Of a DNA stretch of 64,000 nucleotides, positions 7,739-15,955 are shown piece after piece. The notes under the pieces are model-generated. The model made no database searches. It was not told the origin of the DNA and saw only the letters and a list, made by a program, of their open reading frames with translations. Numbering within the stretch: position 1 is the first letter of the stretch; each line of letters begins with the position of its first letter. Made by a program: the position numbers and the translations under genes. This DNA is from Nitrobacter sp051535215 (GTDB lineage Bacteria > Pseudomonadota > Alphaproteobacteria > Rhizobiales > Xanthobacteraceae): the NCBI RefSeq assembly GCF_051535215.1, contig NZ_JBPPLY010000008.1, positions 1-64,000 on the forward strand, given 5' to 3'.

Positions 7739-7939
7739 CGCAAAATCCCTGCACACGGCGGATTTATCTACCGTCAAGGACTAGCCGAAAGTGATTGTTG
7801 AAGTGTTTCGCCCGATCAGAGCAAAATACCCCTCGTGGTACACTCGATATTGACCATACCTGGATGGGATGAGCCGCACGGATCGGGAGACTCGCCTTAG
7901 GGAATGGCTCCCTCTGGGTACCGGAGGATCATCCGGCTT

Positions 7940-8431
7940 TTATTTTGCCGGAGCGCCGCCGGCCTGTGAGTTCAGATTGCTGGCCTGCTCCATCGTGGCC
8001 TTGAAATAAGGAGCGCTGTCACCGAGCGTGACCCGTTTCTCACAAATCGGCATGCAACTATAAGACTCGCGCTCCAGGCCACGATAAACCGTCACGACCC
8101 TATCGCTCGGCCCCTCGACCTGGATGAGACGATCCACGAGGATGGTTCCGGCGCGATCCATCGCAATCACATTGGTTGCGCCGTAGCCTTTTCCGGTGAC
8201 GACGACGAGACCGCCGGGCTGCAGGGTGACGTCGGCGATCAGAGGATTACCAACCACGATCGTGGCGATATGTCCGGGCAGCTTGACCAATTTCGCCTGG
8301 TCCACATTGACCGAGATCGGATCGCTCGTCACTTCGGCGAGCAACACCGCCGGACAAAGCAAGACCGCAATTGCAAGCGACAGGCCGATGACCAAAGCAC
8401 GCGAACGGCCGCGCAGGGACTTGAACCACAT
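7940..8431 (-). CDS. Stand-alone secretin N-terminal domain protein of the Tad locus
   Basis: A 163-residue exported protein from the ATG at 8431, which has CCGGAG 6 bp upstream. Upstream in-frame ATGs would put extra residues ahead of a normal signal peptide. After the signal sequence (LAIAVLLCPAVLLA) comes one domain, ISVNVDQAKLVKLPG through VVTGKGYGATNVIAMD. It matches the pilus-assembly N-terminal domain (T2SS-T3SS_pil_N type) also present at the start of CpaC here (VVVDLPSDVKDVLVAD). A C-terminal segment has a cysteine pair (SCMPIC). Unlike CpaC it has no secretin barrel. It probably acts in the periplasm at the pilus secretin; the exact role is unknown. Confidence 0.8.
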   Translation of the reverse strand: MWFKSLRGRSRALVIGLSLAIAVLLCPAVLLAEVTSDPISVNVDQAKLVKLPGHIATIVVGNPLIADVTLQPGGLVVVTGKGYGATNVIAMDRAGTILVDRLIQVEGPSDRVVTVYRGLERESYSCMPICEKRVTLGDSAPYFKATMEQASNLNSQAGGAPAK

Positions 8432-9023
8432 ACTACACTCCGGACGCATACGAGCCGGCATAAGGACATACGTAACGGTGCCGGCGCCCGACATGGCAAA
8501 TCTGCCGTTAATTGATGAACGAACTGCAAACGTGACAGCCGAGCTTCCGGTCCATGCTTCTCAGAACGTCAGACCCGGCATGCCGCCACGAAACGATCGG
8601 CTGGAATGCGCATCAGTTTCGGCAGGATGAGACGGTTCAGCCACAGCGGAAATCAGGAACGCCGCAACATCGAAAAGAGGTCTGACGCCCGCTGGGTCAG
8701 CAAGCCGAAGCACGCCGGCGGCCTCTATTTATGTTGTCATCCTTATTTATGTTGCCATCCTTGGCTCGGCGACCCGCAACAGGACATTCGAAACACATTC
8801 ATGAAAGAGAGACCGGAGGCGATACCATCGCCATGCAGCGCTTTGCATTCGACTTAAATCTAAATTTACTCTGAGCAAGAACAGGCCGTTACGCCGGTGT
8901 TTCTGCAATCGAATTAACTGCGCTGCAATTTTCCTTCCCTACGATGATGCCATGGTCACGGTGCTGAGAACGCCGTTACGACCAGGTGCAGTTCGACAGC
9001 TACGTGAACACATGGAGCCAATT
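8432..9023. other. Control region between the minus-strand tad genes and pilA
   Basis: About 590 bp without a convincing gene. It holds a tandem 18-bp duplication (8726-8761), the AT-rich sequence TTAAATCTAAATTTACT at 8854, and a GAATTAACTG at 8911 that contains a TTAAC half-site. Divergent promoters for pilA and the stand-alone secretin-domain gene must lie here, but I cannot place their boxes with confidence. Confidence 0.5.
8726..8761. repeat. Tandem direct repeat, 2 x 18 bp
   Basis: TATTTATGTTGTCATCCT is followed directly by TATTTATGTTGCCATCCT, with one mismatch. It lies between divergent pilus genes and is much more AT-rich than its surroundings. Confidence 0.85.
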
Positions 9024-9191
9024 ATGAAGAATCTTTTTTCGCGTTTTCTGAAGGATGAATCCGGCGCGACCGCGATCGAATACGGCCTGATCGCCGCCGG
9101 CATTTCCGTCGTGATTATCGCAGCCGTCAAGGCGCTCGGCGGTACGCTGAACGGCATATTCGAGGGCTTGAACACCAGTCTCGGCGGTTAA
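9024..9191 (+). CDS. pilA: Flp/Fap type IVb pilin
   Basis: The structural subunit of the Tad pilus, 55 residues from the ATG at 9024, which has GGAG 6 bp upstream. Frames that begin further upstream at 8952 add residues unlike a prepilin leader. The leader MKNLFSRFLKDESG is cut by the prepilin peptidase before ATAIEYGLIAAG, which carries the Flp Glu-Tyr motif. A single hydrophobic helix follows, with a short tail ending LNTSLGG. The gene has its own terminator at 9217, so high pilin expression can be separated from the cpa operon that follows. Confidence 0.95.
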   Translation: MKNLFSRFLKDESGATAIEYGLIAAGISVVIIAAVKALGGTLNGIFEGLNTSLGG

Positions 9192-9216
9192 TCGTCGGCT
9201 TTTCGTTTTTGCCATG

Positions 9217-9247
9217 AAAGGGTCCCGGCAACACCCGGGACCCTTTT
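9217..9247 (+). terminator. Rho-independent terminator after pilA
   Basis: A 12-bp perfect stem, AAAGGGTCCCGG and CCGGGACCCTTT, around a six-base loop is followed by another T. It lies 26 bp after the pilA stop. Confidence 0.85.
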
Positions 9248-9288
9248 CGCTTCCGACCGCACCGAGACACCAATTCGAGTGAATCGGA

Positions 9289-9429
9289 ATGACCCCGTTG
9301 AAGTTCGCTCATCCGGAACTACCCCCTTCGCCTGACGGCAAGCGGACACGACAGGCTCTCCAAACCGTCTGCATGGCGCTCGTGCTGGCCTCGGCCACCC
9401 TTCTGATCCGGGCCGTCAGCCTCCTGTGA
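9289..9429 (+). CDS. Possible 46-residue membrane microprotein between pilA and cpaA
   Basis: A small open frame from ATG 9289 to TGA 9427-9429. The first half is polar and basic (PPSPDGKRTRQ). The second half is one hydrophobic segment (MALVLASATLLIRAVSLL), giving a single-pass or signal-like protein. The ribosome-binding site is weak. It lies between the pilA terminator and cpaA, in the orientation of the pilus genes. Whether it is translated is uncertain; I know no family for it. Confidence 0.4.
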   Translation: MTPLKFAHPELPPSPDGKRTRQALQTVCMALVLASATLLIRAVSLL

Positions 9430-9510
9430 AACGTCGCGCGCATTTCGCGATTGTTCATTGTTCGCCGGTTAGTATGACGCCCCAATGGAACGCGCGACAC
9501 GGGCAGCCTC

Positions 9511-10035
9511 ATGATCCTCGATCTTCTCCGGCTTCTGTTGTTTCCGACCCTGATGGCGTTCGCGGCCTCCAGCGATCTCCTGACCATGACGATTTCCAAC
9601 CGCGTATCGCTGCTGCTGATCGCCGGTTTTTTCGTGCTCGCGATCGCCTCCGGCATGGGGCCGACCGTGATCGGTCTGCATATCGCGGCCGGCGCCACGG
9701 TGCTTGCGGTATCGTTCACATGCTTTGCCATGGGTTGGATCGGAGGGGGCGACGCGAAGGTGGCGGCGGCGGTCGCGCTCTGGTTCGGCTTCGGACACAT
9801 GCTGGACTACCTGGTCTACGCCTCCGTGTTCGGGGGCGCTCTGACGCTGCTTCTGCTGCAGTTCAGGCAATGGCCGCTTCCGGCCGCGTTATGCGGTCAG
9901 CCCTGGCTGGCGCGCCTGCACAATAATGAGAGCGGAATTCCTTATGGCATCGCGCTCGCGCTTGGCGCGTTGCTGGTCTATCCGGAGACCGAATGGGTCC
10001 GGGCGGTCGACCTGACGCGCTTTGCGCTCCACTGA
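9511..10035 (+). CDS. cpaA: Prepilin peptidase CpaA/TadV
   Basis: A 174-residue polytopic aspartic peptidase of the inner membrane that removes the leader from Flp prepilin and TadE-like pseudopilins. Both catalytic aspartates are present: Asp22 in SSDLLTM and Asp81 in the GGGDAK motif. It lacks the N-terminal methylase domain of PilD, as is normal for CpaA/TadV. It is the first gene of the assembly operon. The 128-bp gap before cpaB contains TTAA half-sites and may hold a second promoter. Confidence 0.93.
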   Translation: MILDLLRLLLFPTLMAFAASSDLLTMTISNRVSLLLIAGFFVLAIASGMGPTVIGLHIAAGATVLAVSFTCFAMGWIGGGDAKVAAAVALWFGFGHMLDYLVYASVFGGALTLLLLQFRQWPLPAALCGQPWLARLHNNESGIPYGIALALGALLVYPETEWVRAVDLTRFALH

Positions 10036-10056
10036 GCTCACGCGATAAAGGTCTCA

Positions 10057-10121
10057 TTAACGCGATTTAGATACGCCTCATTAACCATGCTTTGACGAAT
10101 AAATGTTCAACTCCCGGTTAA
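10057..10121. promoter_or_regulatory. Cluster of CtrA-like half-sites upstream of cpaB
   Basis: The gap between cpaA and cpaB contains ATTAACG at 10056, TTAACCAT at 10081-10088 and GGTTAA at 10116-10121. TTAACCAT matches the described CtrA half-site, and CtrA controls pilus genes in Caulobacter. TTGACG at 10092 could be a -35 box. Binding is inferred from sequence alone. Confidence 0.45.
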
Positions 10122-10163
10122 AGGCGGCGCAAGGGCCGCACCGCAACTGGGAAAGTGAAGCGT

Positions 10164-10940
10164 ATGAATACCGCACGCATCGTCGTCCTGGCCGTCGCTA
10201 TCGGTGCCGGCGGCCTCGCCGCCTATCTCGCGAGCGGGTCCGACAAGAAGCCGCAGCCGGTCCAGACCGCGCAGCTCCCGACCGTGGACGTTCTGGTTGC
10301 GAAGTCGGAGATTCAACTCGGACAGGCGGTAACGGCGAACGAGGTGGCGTGGCAGGCATGGCCCGCGAGCGCCGCCAGCAGCAGCTTCATTCGCCGCGAC
10401 CAGCGTCCCAACGCTACCACGGAGCTGGCGGGATCGATCGCCCGCTCGCCCTTCATCGCGGGAGAACCCATCCGCGAACCCAAGCTGGTCAACGCGAACG
10501 GGTCCGGTTTCATGGCCGCAATCCTGCCGACCGGCATGCGCGCGGTCTCCACCGAGATTTCGCCCGAGACAGGCGCGGGCGGCTTCATTCTCCCCAATGA
10601 CCGCGTCGACGTGATCCTCTCAAAACGGGAAAAAAACGCGGACCATCCCTCTGATTCCGTCAATTCCGAGACCATTCTCAGCAATGTGCGGGTTCTCGCG
10701 ATCGATCAGACCATCGAAGAGAAAAACGGGCAGAAGGTCGTAGTCGGCAAGACTGCAACGCTCGAACTAAAGCCGGATCAGGCTGAGTCGCTGGCGCGGT
10801 CGCGCCAGATGGGAACGCTGTCGCTGGCGCTGCGCAGCCTTGCCGATGCCAATGCTCCGGAAAGCACCGACGACCAGAGGCGCGACAGCATCAATGTCGT
10901 CCGTTACGGCGTTCCAACCCAGACCACCGTACAGAGGTAA
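10164..10940 (+). CDS. cpaB: Flp pilus assembly protein CpaB/RcpC
   Basis: A 258-residue periplasmic protein with one N-terminal membrane segment (IVVLAVAIGAGGLAAYLA). Next comes an SAF/AFP-like domain (VDVLVAKSEIQLGQAVTANEVAWQ, about 38-62) and an RcpC-type C-terminal domain (GFILPNDRVDVILS). CpaB is thought to link the CpaC secretin to the inner-membrane complex. I chose ATG 10164, with the purine-rich GGGAAAGTGAAG before it. GTG 10155 would add three residues. Only 15 bp separate it from cpaC. Confidence 0.93.
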   Translation: MNTARIVVLAVAIGAGGLAAYLASGSDKKPQPVQTAQLPTVDVLVAKSEIQLGQAVTANEVAWQAWPASAASSSFIRRDQRPNATTELAGSIARSPFIAGEPIREPKLVNANGSGFMAAILPTGMRAVSTEISPETGAGGFILPNDRVDVILSKREKNADHPSDSVNSETILSNVRVLAIDQTIEEKNGQKVVVGKTATLELKPDQAESLARSRQMGTLSLALRSLADANAPESTDDQRRDSINVVRYGVPTQTTVQR

Positions 10941-10955
10941 TCAAGGACGCCAGTC

Positions 10956-12422
10956 ATGAAGTGGACGACAAATCCGACACCGTTGCAGGCCTTCGTGACG
11001 CGGTCGCTCTCGTTCGCGGCGATCGCCGCCTTCACGCTGAACCCGGCGCTGGCGCCGGTGTTCGCAAGCGATTACCGCGTTTCCGCCGCGACATCCGGTG
11101 CAGGGATGCACGCGCATTCGCTGTCGCTCGGCATCGGAAAGTCCGTCGTGGTGGATCTGCCCAGCGACGTCAAGGACGTTCTCGTCGCCGATCCGAAGAT
11201 CGCAAATGCCGTCGTCAGATCGGCGCAGCGAGCCTACATCATCGGCGCCGCGGTCGGTCAGACCAATATCATATTCTTCGACAGCAACGGCCAGCAGATC
11301 GCAGCCTACGATATCGCAGTCACGCGAGATCTCAACGGTCTGCGCACCGCGCTCAAGCAGCTTCTGCCGAATGCCGCCATCAAGGTCGACGGGCTGGGCG
11401 ACGGTGTCATGCTGTCCGGCTGGGTGTCGAGTCCAATTGAAGCGCAGCAGGCGGGCGATCTCGCCGCGCGCCTTGCGGACGGCGCGCAAAAGGTCGTCAA
11501 TAACATCGCCGTGCGGGGCCGCGACCAGGTCATGCTCAAGGTCACGGTTGCCGAAGTGGCCCGCACCGTCATCAAGCAGTTGGGCATCGACCTCAGCGCC
11601 AACCTGAACTACGGCACTGCGGTCGTGAATTTCAACAACGCCAACCTGTTCACCGCCTATGGCCGATCGCTGACGAACAACAGTCTTGCGGGTTCGTTCG
11701 GGGGCAGCAGCGCCGTGCCCGCAGTCACCGCGACTCTACGCGCGATGGAGAGCGTCGGCGTGGTCCGGACGCTCGCCGAGCCGAACCTGACCGCGATATC
11801 GGGTGAATCGGCGACATTCATCTCGGGCGGCGAGTTTCCGATTCCCGCCGGTTATTCCTGCGATCCCGCCACTCACGTTTGTACGACGCAAATCAAATTC
11901 AAGAAATTCGGTATCTCCCTGAACTTCACGCCGGTGGTGCTGACCGAAGGTCGGATCAGCCTCAGGGTGATGACGGAGGTCTCGGAGCTTTCGAACGAGA
12001 ACGCCATTACGCTGACCCAGGCGGTCGGCAATTCGCTTACCGTCCCATCGATCAGGACCCGGCGAGCGGAAACCACGCTGGAAATTCCGTCGGGCGGCTC
12101 GATGGCCATGGCCGGCCTGATTCAGGAGCAGACCAAGCAGGCCATCAATGGATTGCCCGGTCTCACGCAATTGCCGGTGCTCGGATCGCTGTTCCGCAGC
12201 CGCGACTACGTCAACGGACAGACCGAGTTGATGGTCCTGGTGACGCCCTATGTCGTGCGCGCCGTCGCGCAAAAGGATCTCTCGCGGCCGGATGACGGTT
12301 TCGTGGACGCTTCGGATCCGCAGGCCGACCTGCTCGGCAATATCAACCGCATCTATGGCGCTCCGGGCCGCGCCGAACCCGCGCGTCACTATCGCGGCAG
12401 CTACGGCTTCATCACCGACTGA
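10956..12422 (+). CDS. cpaC: Tad pilus outer-membrane secretin CpaC/RcpA
   Basis: A 488-residue secretin forming the pilus exit channel. A signal peptide (about residues 1-35) is followed by the pilus-assembly N-terminal domain (VVVDLPSDVKDVLVADPKI), a BON-like domain (LKQLLPNAAIKVDGLGDG) and the secretin domain. The secretin domain has VRTLAEPNLTAISGESATF, GGEFPIP, FTPVVLTEGRISLRV and a final segment with GLPGLTQLPVLGSLFRS. A cysteine pair, C-DPATHV-C, sits in the secretin domain just after GGEFPIPAGYS. The gene is 15 bp after cpaB and 20 bp before cpaD, inside the plus-strand operon. Confidence 0.95.
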   Translation: MKWTTNPTPLQAFVTRSLSFAAIAAFTLNPALAPVFASDYRVSAATSGAGMHAHSLSLGIGKSVVVDLPSDVKDVLVADPKIANAVVRSAQRAYIIGAAVGQTNIIFFDSNGQQIAAYDIAVTRDLNGLRTALKQLLPNAAIKVDGLGDGVMLSGWVSSPIEAQQAGDLAARLADGAQKVVNNIAVRGRDQVMLKVTVAEVARTVIKQLGIDLSANLNYGTAVVNFNNANLFTAYGRSLTNNSLAGSFGGSSAVPAVTATLRAMESVGVVRTLAEPNLTAISGESATFISGGEFPIPAGYSCDPATHVCTTQIKFKKFGISLNFTPVVLTEGRISLRVMTEVSELSNENAITLTQAVGNSLTVPSIRTRRAETTLEIPSGGSMAMAGLIQEQTKQAINGLPGLTQLPVLGSLFRSRDYVNGQTELMVLVTPYVVRAVAQKDLSRPDDGFVDASDPQADLLGNINRIYGAPGRAEPARHYRGSYGFITD

Positions 12423-12442
12423 GGCGGGCAAGGAACGAAACG

Positions 12443-13186
12443 ATGACATCCACAGACTCCGCCGAACGCTACCGCCGTCTTCGCGTAGCTATCCTCGTCG
12501 TCAGCGCGGCCGCAGCGCTGGGCGCCTGCACTCATACGAGCCAGGACGAAGACATTACTGCGAGCATTCCGAACGATTATCGTTTGCGGCACCCCATCGC
12601 GATCCAGGAAGCCAACCAAACCGTAAACATCTTCGTCGGCAACACGCGAGGCGGACTGTCGGCATCGCAGCGCGCCGATGTCATCGGGCTTGCGAGCATC
12701 TGGCTCCGCGAGGGAACCGGCGCCATCGTCGCCGAGGTGCCTGCCGGCACCAGCAACGCCCGGGCCGCCGCCGATTCGTTCAAGGAAGTACGCTCGCTGC
12801 TGGCTGCCGCCGGCATTCCGCCGCGCGGAATCATCGTCCGCCAATACCGCCCCGCCGACCCGCGCCTGTTCGCAACCATTCGCTTGACCTACCCCCGAAT
12901 CGCGGCCACGGCCGGCCCTTGCGGGGTCTGGCCTGAGGATCTCGGCCCCTCGATCAAGAACAAGGGTTATCTCAACAACAAGCCGTACTGGAATTTCGGA
13001 TGCGCCACCCAGCGCAACCTTGCATCGATGATCGACAATCCGTCCGACCTCGTGCAGCCGCGGCCCGAAACCCCGCCCTACACCGCGCGCCGCTCCGAAG
13101 GTTTCGAGAAATATCGCAAGGGCACTACCACGACCACGGATTATCCCGAAGCCGACAAGGCCAAACTCAGCGATACAGGCAAATGA
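12443..13186 (+). CDS. cpaD: Tad pilus lipoprotein CpaD
   Basis: A 247-residue protein with a lipoprotein signal: a hydrophobic stretch (VAILVVSAAAALGAC) ending in a lipobox with Cys29. The body matches CpaD: HPIAIQEANQTVNIFVG, the FV-like segment around AGIPPRGIIVRQY, and the GCATQRNLASMIDNPSDLVQPRP block typical of the family. CpaD helps place or stabilise the secretin in the outer membrane. Its TGA overlaps the cpaE ATG by 4 bp (ATGA at 13183), so the two are translationally coupled. Confidence 0.93.
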   Translation: MTSTDSAERYRRLRVAILVVSAAAALGACTHTSQDEDITASIPNDYRLRHPIAIQEANQTVNIFVGNTRGGLSASQRADVIGLASIWLREGTGAIVAEVPAGTSNARAAADSFKEVRSLLAAAGIPPRGIIVRQYRPADPRLFATIRLTYPRIAATAGPCGVWPEDLGPSIKNKGYLNNKPYWNFGCATQRNLASMIDNPSDLVQPRPETPPYTARRSEGFEKYRKGTTTTTDYPEADKAKLSDTGK

Positions 13187-14451
13187 TCAACTACCCTCGC
13201 CAGAACGCCGAAGAGCCGGCTGCCCCGCTTCCGCCCAAGGCCGACGATCACATCGCGCCGGCGCCCCGCGTATCGGTGCAGGCCTTTTGCGAAACGATGG
13301 AAACAGCCACAGCCGTGCAATCGGCCGGCGAGGATCGCCGGCTGGCCAAGGCCCACCTCAAGATCCAGATGGGCGGCATGACCGCCGCCGTGGAGGCTTA
13401 TCGCTCGGCGCCGACACCGAACGTCATCATTCTCGAGGCAGAAGAGCGCGGCGACATCCTCGCAGCGCTCGATCAGCTTGCGAGCGTGTGCGACGCAGGC
13501 ACGCGGGTCGTCGTGATCGGCCGCGTCAACGACGTCAGCTTGTATCGCGAATTGGTCAAGCGGGGCGTCAGCGATTATGTCATCGCGCCGGTCGGCGCCA
13601 TCGACGTCGTACGCTCGGTTTGCGGCCTGTTTTCAGTTCCTGAAGCGAAGGCGGTCGGCCGGGTCATCGCCGTTGTCGGCGCCAAGGGCGGCGTCGGCGC
13701 GTCAACCGTCGCCCATAATGTCGCGTGGATGATCGCTCGCGATCTGGCACTGGATTCCGTTGTCGCCGACCTCGACCTCGCCTTCGGAACGGCGGGACTG
13801 GATTTCAATCAGGACCCGCCACAGGGCATCGCCGATGCCGTTTTTTCGCCAGACCGGATCGACACGGCCTTCGTCGATCGCCTGCTGTCGAAGTGCACCG
13901 ATCATCTGAGCCTGCTGGCCGCGCCGGCAACGCTGGACCGGGTCTATGACTTCGGAACGGAAGCGTTCGATTCGATTCTCGACACCCTGCGGGCCACGAT
14001 GCCCTGCATCGTGCTCGATATCCCGCATCAATGGTCCGGCTGGACCAAACGAGCCCTGATCGGCGCGGACGACATCCTCGTCGTCGCCACGCCCGATCTC
14101 GCCAATCTTCGCAACACGAAAAACCTGATCGATCTGCTCAAGATGGCGCGCCCAAACGACCGGCCACCGCTTTATTGCCTCAACCAGGTCGGCGTTCCGA
14201 AGCGCCCGGAGATCAGCGCCAACGAATTCGCCAAAGCCATTGAAAGCCAGCCGATCGTCACCATTCCGTTCGAGCCGCAGATGTTCGGGTCGGCCGCAAA
14301 CAACGGTCAGATGATCGCCGAAGTCGCGCCGAGCCACCGCGCCGCGGAAATGTTTTTGCAGATCGGGCAGCGCCTGACCGGCCGCGGCGAGGCGAAGAAG
14401 TCGCGGAAATCGCTTCTGCTTCCGTTCATCGAGAAGTTGCGGGCAAAATAA
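13183..14451 (+). CDS. cpaE: Pilus assembly ATPase/localisation factor CpaE (TadZ)
   Basis: A 422-residue cytoplasmic protein. Residues about 55-150 resemble an atypical receiver domain, and about 160-400 are a MinD/ParA-type ATPase. The deviant Walker A GAKGGVGAS is at 166-174, followed by VVADLDLAFGTAGLDFN. CpaE/TadZ places the pilus machine at the cell pole. The start ATG at 13183 overlaps the cpaD stop. The frame is open further upstream, but that extra part lies inside cpaD. A basic tail (KKSRKS) ends the protein. Confidence 0.93.
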   Translation: MINYPRQNAEEPAAPLPPKADDHIAPAPRVSVQAFCETMETATAVQSAGEDRRLAKAHLKIQMGGMTAAVEAYRSAPTPNVIILEAEERGDILAALDQLASVCDAGTRVVVIGRVNDVSLYRELVKRGVSDYVIAPVGAIDVVRSVCGLFSVPEAKAVGRVIAVVGAKGGVGASTVAHNVAWMIARDLALDSVVADLDLAFGTAGLDFNQDPPQGIADAVFSPDRIDTAFVDRLLSKCTDHLSLLAAPATLDRVYDFGTEAFDSILDTLRATMPCIVLDIPHQWSGWTKRALIGADDILVVATPDLANLRNTKNLIDLLKMARPNDRPPLYCLNQVGVPKRPEISANEFAKAIESQPIVTIPFEPQMFGSAANNGQMIAEVAPSHRAAEMFLQIGQRLTGRGEAKKSRKSLLLPFIEKLRAK

Positions 14452-14472
14452 GTCCTTGCGTGGAGTACCGTC

Positions 14473-15942
14473 GTGTTTGGCAAGCGTAGCGGACCAGAGA
14501 ACGAGGCCCGGAAGCCAGGAGCCCTGACGCTGGAGGCCGCACCGGTCGCCCGGAACGTGCAAGCGCCGGCGGAAAATGCTTCACCGATGGCTTCGGCTCC
14601 GCCGATCGCGCCGGCGCGCGCCGCGCCGCCTGCGCCGGTCATCGACTCGCGCCGGTCCGATACCTATTACCAGGTCAAGGCAACGATTTTCGGCGCCCTG
14701 ATCGAGGCGATCGATCTCGCCCAACTCGCCAAGCTCGACGGCGAGTCCGCGCGCGAGGAAATCCGCGACATCGTCAACGAGATCATCGCGATCAAGAATA
14801 TCGTGATGTCGATCGCCGAGCAGGAAGAACTGCTCGACGACATCTGCAACGACGTTCTCGGTTATGGCCCGCTCGAGCCGCTGCTGTCGCGCGACGACAT
14901 TGCGGACATCATGGTCAACGGCGCCGGCACGGTCTTCATCGAGGTCGGCGGCAAGATCCAGCGAACCGGAATCCGGTTCCGGGACAACCAGCAACTGCTC
15001 AACATCTGCCAGCGGATCGTCAGCCAGGTCGGCCGCCGGGTCGATGAATCCTCGCCGATATGCGATGCGCGTCTCGCCGACGGATCCCGCGTCAACGCCA
15101 TCGTTCCGCCGCTGGCGATCGACGGGCCCGCGCTCACAATCCGAAAGTTCAGAAAAGACAAGCTGACGCTCGATCAGTTGGTCAAGTTCGGCGCCATTAC
15201 GCCGGAGGGCGGCACCATTCTCCAGATCATCGGACGCTGCCGCGCCAACGTTCTGATCTCGGGCGGCACCGGCTCCGGCAAAACCACGCTGCTGAACTGC
15301 CTCACGAACTATATCGACCATGACGAGCGCATCATCACCTGCGAGGACGCCGCCGAGCTTCAGTTACAGCAGCCGCATGTGGTGCGCCTGGAAACCCGCC
15401 CGCCGAACATCGAGGGCGAGGGCCAAGTGACGATGCGCGATCTGGTCAAGAACTGCCTGCGCATGCGCCCGGAACGCATCATCGTCGGCGAAGTCCGCGG
15501 CCCCGAGGCGTTCGACCTGTTGCAGGCGATGAACACGGGCCATGACGGCTCGATGGGCACGCTGCACGCCAACAACCCGCGCGAGGCGCTGTCGCGTTGC
15601 GAATCCATGATCACCATGGGCGGTTATTCTCTGCCCTCGCGCACCATCCGCGAGATGATCTGCGCCTCGATCGACGTTATCGTACAGGCTGCCCGCCTTC
15701 GCGACGGCTCCCGCCGTATCACTCACATCACCGAAGTGATGGGGATGGAGGGCGACACCATCATTACCCAGGATATCTTCCTCTACGACCTGCTCGGCGA
15801 AGACGCCAACGGACACATCATCGGCCGGCACCGTTCGACGGGGATCGGCCGGCCGCGATTCTGGGAACGCGCGCGGTACTACAACGAGGAGAAGCGACTC
15901 GCAGCCGCGCTGGATGCGGCGGAAGTCAAGGTCGAAATCTGA
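14473..15942 (+). CDS. cpaF: Pilus assembly/secretion ATPase CpaF (TadA)
   Basis: A 489-residue hexameric ATPase of the type II/IV secretion family that powers Flp pilus extension and perhaps retraction. A proline/alanine-rich N-terminal 60 residues is followed by the N domain (GYGPLEPLLSRDDIADIMVNG, about 131-150). The Walker A GGTGSGKTT is at 264-272. An Asp box/Walker B region includes RIIVGEVRGPEAFDLLQAM, and the His box is HDGSMGTLHANNPREALSR. The likely start is GTG 14473, 21 bp after the cpaE stop. The downstream tadB start is 13 bp away. Confidence 0.95.
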   Translation: MFGKRSGPENEARKPGALTLEAAPVARNVQAPAENASPMASAPPIAPARAAPPAPVIDSRRSDTYYQVKATIFGALIEAIDLAQLAKLDGESAREEIRDIVNEIIAIKNIVMSIAEQEELLDDICNDVLGYGPLEPLLSRDDIADIMVNGAGTVFIEVGGKIQRTGIRFRDNQQLLNICQRIVSQVGRRVDESSPICDARLADGSRVNAIVPPLAIDGPALTIRKFRKDKLTLDQLVKFGAITPEGGTILQIIGRCRANVLISGGTGSGKTTLLNCLTNYIDHDERIITCEDAAELQLQQPHVVRLETRPPNIEGEGQVTMRDLVKNCLRMRPERIIVGEVRGPEAFDLLQAMNTGHDGSMGTLHANNPREALSRCESMITMGGYSLPSRTIREMICASIDVIVQAARLRDGSRRITHITEVMGMEGDTIITQDIFLYDLLGEDANGHIIGRHRSTGIGRPRFWERARYYNEEKRLAAALDAAEVKVEI

Positions 15943-15955
15943 AGGACGTGGGCCG

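Noticed and set aside
8740..8790. Possible sigma-54 promoter near CCTTGGCTCGG upstream of pilA
   Set aside because: The GG to GC spacing does not fit the -24/-12 consensus.
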